DNA of 64,000 nt. Origin: Nepenthes gracilis (lineage: Eukaryota > Streptophyta > Magnoliopsida > Caryophyllales > Nepenthaceae). The position numbers and the translations under genes are program-made. How positions within the stretch are numbered: the first letter of the stretch is position 1; the number at the start of each line of letters is the position of its first letter. Shown piece by piece: positions 28,701 through 37,700 of this stretch. The DNA is taken from assembly GCA_033239525.1 (NCBI GenBank), contig BSYO01000019.1, positions 3,539,087 through 3,603,086 on the forward strand, in the 5' to 3' direction. The notes beneath the pieces are model-generated. The model saw only the letters and a list, made by a program, of their open reading frames with translations. It was not told where the DNA came from and made no database searches.

Positions 28701-31700
28701 GCTTGAAGAGCCGCCTCACCATCGACATCATCAACAGCCTCGAGTGTTGACGGACGAAAATACTGAGGGAACACAGATATCTGATGGCGTTGGCATGGAA
28801 CTGAGCAATGGGGACTTGAAGCGTCGGAAAAATTGACATTAACTCGTCGGGGATTAGAAGACGGAGCCCACTCTTCAAATGAGCTTCATATACGGTCACG
28901 AAGCTCCTAGGTGGCAGGAAAGCCCTGTCGTCCTTCCCAGGAACACGGAAGACAATCTCCTGTGGGATATTGTACTCCACGTACAATACCTTCACATCGT
29001 TTTCTTTCTGGACGGAGGGAATTTCGGCGATGGAGGCTATGGTCAGAATTAGGGTATTTTCTTTTGTATGGGATAAGGAAGACGAAGAAACAAAGAAGGC
29101 ATAGGAAATTCGAAGTAAAACAAACAGGTGATTTAAAGGCCCATGTGAACACCAAAACTGCCTCGAAAGCATGCACCATCATTATCGCGCGTGCCGTTTC
29201 CCAAAAGGGGGCTATCGAATCAGATCCTCCGGGTCATTAAATACCGGGATCTTGAGCATACCGAATGAAGACACGTGGCGCACTTTTCTGATAGGGCGGC
29301 TAATGGCCAACTCTTCCTTCTCTAAGTTGCCTGAAAATTTTTTAAAAATGGTCAACAAATCCGGTCAACAATTTAAAAGTACTCGAGACTCCTCTTCAGA
29401 CGGGCAACGACTCCATCACCGTCAGCAAAAGACAAGCGCATCCCATTATAAACATATCGGAGGCTAGAATCTAGACCACCGGCATGGGGGTAGTGATGGG
29501 TAGGCCCATAACAGGCAGGCCCAATAAGAAAAATAGCCCAAAGTCTAGAAAAGTCCAGATGCGAGTTAGACGGTTAATGCTAGCGTTGACCATATGAAGT
29601 GCCAACTAGGCGGCCAATGCGCTCCCTCAAGACGGTGAACTTTTTTGTTGACCGGAAGCACCGTAACAATAGGCCGCAAAAAGATAAAAACCTAATATGG
29701 GCCAAGCCCAATTTGGTAGACGTTTCCATACCCGACAAGCAACGGTCTTTTCCCTGATTTCACGCCTTCATTGAAGCCAATCTCCTCTAAAGAAGGTATC
29801 AAAAGATTCAACGCCCTTCTCATGAGGAAGGCACCAGATTCTCTCTTCCTACCTACAATAGACCCTAATGGTAACAAAAGCACAAAAGGAAGGCGAATAA
29901 TCTAGAGGCCCATTTCCTGCTCAGAAAGGAAACGATCCCAATAGATTGCACCAGTCAAACCTTCATACTCAAGGAAGGTCACCCAATACGAGGTAGGGAT
30001 CACGCCTTCTTGGCCAAGGAAGGTCACCATCCCCACCGTTTATATAACCCCACAGAGTCTCCACTCTGAAGGGGCATGAACACAGAAGCGAACAAAAGAC
30101 AACACAGTACTACTACAGAGAAATCCTTGAACATACTACCGCTCATCCCTAAGCAAACAATCGCTTACTTCGATAATCTCACTCAAAGCCTTCAAATTCC
30201 AAAGACTCCACCCACTCCCCGAGATCCGTCCCTTTAAGCTTCCATGCTTTCAGGACATTACTTCCCACTTGTCCCCCGCGAACATTGAGCTGGGAAGCTA
30301 TACTCTCGACGAGTCACGGGAATGTCTCTAACATCAAAAGGCTAACACTCCCACCATCCTCAATCTCGCTCTGCACCTCAATTTACGTTTCTGTTTACCT
30401 TCTCGTAATTTGAAGGCTTGTTGCTGACTTGAGCGTCGGAGTGTTTTCGGTGGGACAACATCTCGCCGACACCTGACCTCTCGTTTGTTGTAGTGGTGTG
30501 TGGGGTCCAGACTCAGGCGAACGGTGCTGCATCCAAACGATCAAGCGAATCCGAATCTATTCGAAGTCGGATCCAGGTACGCATCAAAATGATATTTAAA
30601 CACTCTTACATATTTTTAGTTGCAGATATATGTTCCTCAATATCTTATATTTGAAATAAATTGATAAAATTATACTAATTATATTGATTTTTTATTATAT
30701 CTATAACATTATGCTTGTGAATCCTAAAACCTTAAACTTGTATATCAGTATGTTTTGAATTTTATAAAGTTTTTTCTGTATGCTTTATATTCAAAATAAA
30801 TTGATGAAATTATGTTATTCTTGTTGATTTTTTAATGTTTATATATGATAATTTATTACATGTTCCTAAATAAAATATATTTAAATTTCAACATATTTTT
30901 AAATTACATAGTTGAATTCCTGCATGTTTTTATTTTAATGTATGACATATAATTGAAAAAATTAGAAAGATTAGAGGGCCATGAATATCTTGAAGAGAGC
31001 TCGGATGTGGATTTTGATAGAAATTTTATTTATACTTTGTAAGTATTATTTTTACAGTTAGATTAAATTCATATTGGATATATTTTGGTATTAAGGAAAC
31101 ATAGATACATTGATGTTAATATATTTTAATGTTATGGCATCAAGACTTGGATTATCATATTATTTTTGTTGCGTTTTGAAACTCGGGGTCACGTGCAACA
31201 CAAGTGTTTGGGGATTGTAAGATGTGGAAAAGGAGAGATTAAAACCGGATTTTACGTGGAAAGTTTCCCCTTCAATGAGGAAGAAAAACCACGAGGCTCT
31301 AGGCCTTTAGAAATACTTCACTATGAGTGGAAGTCTTTACAAAGTACAAGATTTGGGAATATCTTCCCTTTTTCTTTACTTAATCTCTCTTCTTTTGAGG
31401 GCTTTCTCGTTTGGAAGCTTCTGAATACTTTCTTTTTCTCCTTTGTTCTTCTGGAGAAGAGGATGGAGAAAAGGTCGAAAGAGCTCATGAGGCAAGAGCC
31501 TCTGCTCGGTATTTATAGGAGAAATTGCACCGCTGGGGAGATGACATGTGACAGCTGGCGTGTGGCCGAGAGGCTACTCGCTGTCCTGTTGATCATGCCA
31601 AGTGCGTGAGGGAGCCATCCACCTGACTTTCTGTCCATGTCAGAAATGATGGCGTGTACAGGGAAGCACGCCGCTGGCGCGGCTGGTAAGGCTTGAGCGT

Positions 31701-34700
31701 GTCAGGCTTGTAGACTCTAGGCGTCAGTCTTGATTTGACTAGGCATGCTCTGTGGAGGCGACGTCTCGTAGTGGTTGCAGGTTCCTTGGAAAACGACGAA
31801 GTTGCTTAGTTGGCGCTCTCGGCCATGTATGGGATAGTCCTCGTCTTTGGGTGGTGTTCCTTAACTCTTTGTGAGCTCGCGAACTCATTGAAGAAGGCAG
31901 CTCTTGGATATTAGCTGTTCTTCGGAAGATCTTTGGTCCTTCGCGGAGGGTTCTCGGGTCTTTCAATGACTTCTCAGACTAATCTGAGGCTTGATGGAAC
32001 TCCTGAGGTTCTCGGGCTTCATCTTCTGATCCTCATACCTAGATGTCTTCTGCTATTTGCGGTGTCCTCGAGCTCCTGAGACCTCTTAGACCTTTGTCGT
32101 TGCGTTGGCTTTTGGGACACTAGCCTGTGTTCTCGGGCTTGTTAGCCTAGTCTAGCTTAAGGGACTAAATTGGGCTTTTGGGTCACCTGGGCCAGTTAGT
32201 CCTCTCGGTCCGTGGACGCATTTCTGGGCTTTTCACTTGGGCCATTCCTTTGGGCCGTGTTTTATGGGCCCTTATATTAGGACCCAACATAGCCCCCCAT
32301 CCGAAAGGGTTCGAGGTCCTCGACCGTTTGGCAAGAAGTCGCCGCTCTTCTTGGGATGTTAATCTCTTCCTGCTATGGTTGTCTACGCACGCATTGTGGC
32401 TTGAAAAGGACATTCCTGAGGAGGCAAAATTATGACCGTCCGTGTTCTGGCTTGGGCCTATTGCGGCGGTAGTCCAAGTGCGCATATGTCCTCAGAGTAA
32501 ATGTGGCCCTAGGCTTGGTGTAGGATTGTTCCCAAACTTCCTTTGAGTCCGAGACCTTTCCAGCGCTGTTGTTTGAATTTCTATAGGGCATTAAATGCTG
32601 AAGTGACGCGCTGACAGGCACCTTGGGAAGCCAAGGCCACCATTTTTCTGAGACGAATAGCCGAGTGACTCGTGGCGAGGGTAATGAGTGTGCATCTTTT
32701 GAATTTCAAGAATATTTAAGGGCCTTCTCGTCTCTGACTCCCCATTTTTGCGTCTTCTTTCCGTTTTTCTCTAAGTGTTGCGGCCTTTACTCTTCTCTTG
32801 CTGAAGTTTTCTTTGTCCTTTTGCCTTTTCTTTTCGACGTCCATGGCGCCCGGAGTGAGGGAAATCGCCTCTACGATGACGCTCGATAGGTTCAAGGAGA
32901 TTCGAGTACGATATCAGATCCTTGAGTCCGTGGCCATGATGATTTCGGAGTCGCACGACAGGGCGTGGTGCCCTCAGGATGGTTTCATCACCGTATATCA
33001 GGTCCACCACAAAGGTGGGCTACGGTTTCCTGTGCCAGAGGAGCTCTACGACATCATGAAGGCGCTTGGCATTCCTTTTGCTAGGCTCCAACCAAATGCA
33101 GTAAGGTATTTGGTATCTCTGTGCATTTTCTTCCGGTGCCGTAAGATGCACTTGAATATTACTACGGTCAAGGTTATATTTTGCTTCACACATAACCTTG
33201 ACTGGATCACAATGAACCCCCGCAGACTTTTCCTTGATGTGCGGGGGAACCCGGATTCCACGAAACGGTGGAAGGATAAGTTCTTCTTCCTTGGTGTTCA
33301 TGAGCATTGGGCCATCCCCATTGGCTGGGGAAAGTGGCCAGCCAATGTAGCTCTGATCCGTCGAAGGAGGAGAGAGAGGGCATAAAGGAGTTCATGGACT
33401 TGGTGCTGGCCAACCTCGGGGGCTTTCACCTAAACAAGCGCAATATCTTGTTGTCGTCCGAGAACTTTGAGGAGGCCAAGTGGGGACCACGGGCTGAGGC
33501 CTCCGCCGTAGCTCCTCCCGAGAAGTCCAAGAAAAAGAGACTGAGGAGGAGGGCGGAGCCACTGAGGATTGAGGGTCCGGTTGACCGCTCGGAAAGGAGC
33601 CTTTTGGCCGAGAGTTCGAAACGTCCAGCGGCCGTTGTTGAGCCCCCTTCTTGTGATGATGATGATGGTAATTTTGACGTCGATGATTTGGGCGATGATG
33701 ACGTGATTGCCCCTCTCTTTAAGAGGTCGAGGACTGATATTTTACCAGAGTCTTCAGGGACTGAAGGTCTCATCCTTGCCTCTACAGCTGATCCTCTCGC
33801 TGAGTCCTCGGGGGCGATTGTACAGATTGTGGAGCCCTCGGACGCCCAGCCTCCAAGTGATGATCTCGTTCCTGGGGTTCCCGTTGATCTACCTGGTGAC
33901 GTCTCGGGTAGGATTGATCACACTTCCGAGGACATAGGAGGCGGGGACTCCGTCGTGGACGCTGAGGGGGGAATGATGGTGAGATGGTCCGAGAGGTGGC
34001 AGAGGATGAGGAATTAGGCGTCGTTGATATGATGTCCCTTGATCCTCTCGAGCAGCCCGTAGCAGTCCAAGCTGAACGACTGTCTGAGCTCCCAGGAGAT
34101 GCTAACGTTGGGGCAGGCTCCTTGGTGCCTTTTATAGTTGCGGAGCCTATGCCTGAGGAGGAATCTGCGGTGACTAAGGAGGCGTCTGCAGTGCCCGAGT
34201 GGCCCCAGAGGTCGAATTCCAAAAATTTGGTTGTGCCTGAGCGGCCCCAGAGGTCGAATTCCAAAAACTCGGCTGTGCCTGAGCGGCCTTAGAGGTCGAA
34301 TTTCAAAAACTTGGCTGTGCCCGAGTGGCCCCAGAGGTCGAATTCTAAAAACTCGGCTGTGCCCAAGAGGCCCCAGAGGTCGAATTCCAAAAACTCGGCT
34401 GTGCTTGAGTGGTCCCAAAGGTCAAATTTCAAAAACTTGGCTGTGCTCGAGCGGCCCCAAAGGTCGAATTTCAAAAACTCGGTTGTGCCCGAGCGGCCCC
34501 AGAGGCCGAATCCCAAAAACTTGGCTATGCTCGAGCGGCCCCAGGGGTCGAATTCCAGAAACTCGGCTGTGCCCGAGCTGCCCCGAGGAGCCGGCACGGA
34601 ACACGCCTAACCAGTTGACTGGGGGGCTACGCGTGCCAGCTATGGCTTTTCCTTTTGAGCGGCGTGACCAGCTGCGTCCTGCTGCTCTGGGGCCATGCCC

Positions 34701-37700
34701 GGGTCGTGGCAGGAAACAGTCGAGATAGCCTTCCATTACCAGCCGCTCGATCTCCTCTTGGAGCTTCCTGCGATCCTCGGTGTCATGGTCACGGCTGCAT
34801 TGGTAATGGTAATATTCCCACTGATCGCCCCCTTCTTGGTTCTTCAATGCCATGGGCCATCTCAAGAACTCTTCGTCTCGGATCTGCCTCAGGATGTTGT
34901 GAGGGACTCAGTGAGGGCAGGTGGGCCTGATGGCCCGCCTCCTCCAAGGACCATCCGTTCGGGCTCGTTGTGCCCGGATGGTCCATGAGCCTTCAGTTGG
35001 GCGCCAGCCCTTCTTTTTCTTCTCCTGTCCTCGGGGGCAGGGGGTCTTCTCTTCCTCCCGGCTGGCTTGCTTCACCGGTCTTGGGTCCGAAGACCGTCTT
35101 TCAGAGCCTCTTGAGCCCCCTCTTCGTCGGGGCCTGGGTCATGGACTTCTTTCTATTGAGGTAGTCCCTCAACTCGCCAGGAGCCCGCGCAGCTTGTCGC
35201 TCCTGGGGCGCTGTCGGACGCGAACTTTCGGGGTATGTCCCCATGGACTGCTCATCCACCCTTTCGCGGAGGGTACGGACTGCTCTTGAGAGGCCGTCCA
35301 CCTTCTTCACCAGCTTGCGCACGCTAGTACCGGGATCGCCACTCATCATGCCGCCTGATGGGAGGCACCTATCAAAGGGTCCCTTCTCCCGGGTAGACGT
35401 GCTGTCTTGCCTGCTCATCATCTTCGGAGTGCTTGTTGTTGTGGAAGGGTAGGAAGCTGTGAGCTTTTTGTCACGGTTCCCACAGACAACGCCAATGTTA
35501 CGTTTCGAAACTCGGGGTCACGTGCAACACAAGTATTTGGGGATTGTAAGATGTGGAGAAGGAGAGATTAAAACAGAAATTTAAGTGGAAAGCTTCCCCT
35601 TAAATGAGGAAGAAAAACCACGAGACTCTGGGCCTTTAGAAATGCTTCACTATGAGTGGAAGTCTTTATAAAGTACAAAATTTTGGAATATCTTCCCTTT
35701 TTCTTTACTTAATCTCTCTTCTTTTGAGGGCTTTCTCGTTTGGAAGCTTCTGAATACTTTCTTTTTCTCCTTCGTTCTTCTGGGAAAGAGGATGGAGAAA
35801 AGGTCGAAAGAGCTCCTGAGGCAAGAGCCTCTGCTGGGTATTTATAGGAGAAATTGCACCACTAGGGATATGACACGTGGCAGCTGGCGTGTGGCCGAGA
35901 GGCTACCCGTCGTCCTGTTGATCATGCCAAGTGCGTGAGGGAGCCGTCCACCTGGCTTTCTGTCCATGTCAAGAATGATGGCGTGTACAGGGAAATACTC
36001 TACTGGCGCCGCTAACGCCGCTGGTAGGGTCTGAGCGTGTCAGGCTTGTAGACTCTAGGCATTAGTCTTGATTTGACTAGGCGTGCTCGATGGAGGCGGC
36101 GTCTCGTAGTGGTTGCAGGATCCTTGAAAAAACGGCGAAGTTGCTTAGTTGGCGCTCTCGGCCATGTATGGGATAGTCCTCGTCTTTGGGTGGTGTGCCT
36201 TGTCTCTTTGTGAGCTCGCGGACTCGTTGAAGAAGGCAGCTCTTGGATATTAGCTGTTCTTCGGAGGATCTTTGGTCCTTCGCGGAGGGTTCTTGGGTCT
36301 TTCTATGACTTTTCGGACTAATCTGATGCTTGATGGAACTCCTGAGGTTATCGGGCTTCTTCTTCTGATCCTCGTACCTAGATATCTTCTGCTATTTGCG
36401 GTGTCCTCGAGCTCTGGGACCTCTCGGACCTTTGTCGCTGCGTTGGATTTTGGGACACTAGCTTGTGTTCTCGAGCTTGTTAGACCAGTCCAGCTTAAGG
36501 GACTAAATTGGGCTTTTGGGCCTTTTGGGCCAGTCTATCCTCTCGGTCCGTGGACGTATTTCTGGGCTTTTCACTTGGGCCCTTTATTTGGGCCGTGTTT
36601 TATGGGCCCTTATATTAGGACCCAATAATTTTATTATTGTATATTTGGGTTGTTTTAGATTTGTGGTTTGGTTTATATTATTGAATTGTTACTATTTTCT
36701 TGCAAGTATTAGAGTAGGTTATACATATTTTATTATCCAGACGGATAGTTCGGAGTAATCTTGTGATAACTGATACTATTGCCTATTATTATTGTCATAA
36801 TCGGGGTTCTGTGGATATTTTGTCAGATTTAAATGAAATATGGGTATCATATTTGGATGTCTTTATTTTAAAATTTTATTTTGGGAATTATAATTAATAA
36901 TAATTATTATTAATACCTATTTTTGGTTTGAATTTTTGATAGCTTTTTTTATGTTCTGTGCTCAACCCTTGCATTCACCTCTGTCGTTCATCCCGAGGTC
37001 TTATCCATCATCACAAGGAGGGGGTGGGGAAGAGGCAATTGAGCAGGAAGGAGAGGGGAAGGTAAAAGGAGGAGATTGAAGAAATTAGGGTTTGTGAAAT
37101 TCAGAAATTTTTAGAGAGAAGGAGTTTCTCTATCTTCAAGTTTGGAATTTCTCTAATTGATAATATATTCTGATATTTAAAACATGGCAAACCTAAAAGA
37201 TTGAAAGACAAACTATATTAATCTATGCCAAAATTCATTCCATTTGTAGGTGTAACTAATTTTTATTTGTATGTCATCCAAGAGTAACAAATGCACTCAT
37301 TACCTAGATAAAAACAATTGAACATTTTATTTATTATAGAGTAAATTGGCCCACATTAATTGTGTAAAGAGATGATATCTTATTTATAAGTAATAAGGCT
37401 CATTGCTCTATTTAATGTATTTTTCAAGGACAAAATTATACGGATTAAGGCTACAAATCAATCTCTCATACCTTTTCCCATAATAGACAATATTTCAAAA
37501 GGAAATAAGCCTCAACTTAAAACTCAATAGTATTAAAAAACAAATGCTTCATTTTTTGTGTTTAAATGGATTCTATATAAAGAGTTTTATGAAGATCTGA
37601 TTAAAAATAAGGACTATGTTATTACCAATTTCTATATTCTTATAGAGTTTTCTAACTTTATATCCATATTATTGTGCAAATTAAAATATAGTGACTGATT

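Larger units (their letters stand above)
19895..30586 (+). mobile_element. Element B: Tat-like Ty3/gypsy LTR retrotransposon, decayed
   Basis: A 10.7-kb element with LTRs at 19895-20962 and 29494-30586 and a near-perfect duplication (AAATC left, AAATG right). The order is LTR, primer-binding site, gag, protease, reverse transcriptase, RNase H, second RNase H, integrase, tandem repeats, an antisense reading frame, then LTR. The second RNase H (about 24790-25180) and the antisense frame point to the Tat lineage. The LTRs differ at roughly 7-16% of sites depending on the segment, so the insertion is old. Every coding region is broken by stops and shifts. It lies in intron 1 of the OMT gene in the opposite orientation. 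Confidence 0.92.
31167..36627 (-). mobile_element. Element C: non-autonomous Tat-related LTR element
   Basis: A 5.46-kb element with LTRs at 31167-32289 and 35496-36627 and a perfect duplication ATTTT on both sides (31162-31166, 36628-36632). Orientation is minus: the primer-binding site lies inside the right LTR and the polypurine tract inside the left. The interior holds only the two ends of a gag gene and a long antisense frame; protease, RT, RNase H and integrase are absent. Such an element would need enzymes from a relative. The LTRs differ at roughly 5-6% of sites, fewer than those of B, so C inserted later. It has the same strand as the OMT gene. Confidence 0.9.

Noticed and set aside
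34231..34728. A 165-residue Cys/Ser-rich repeat protein on the plus strand and a 147-residue counterpart on the minus strand
   Set aside because: Both are alternative-frame readings of the 42-bp tandem array. Only the frame joined to the antisense ORF has a related upstream domain.
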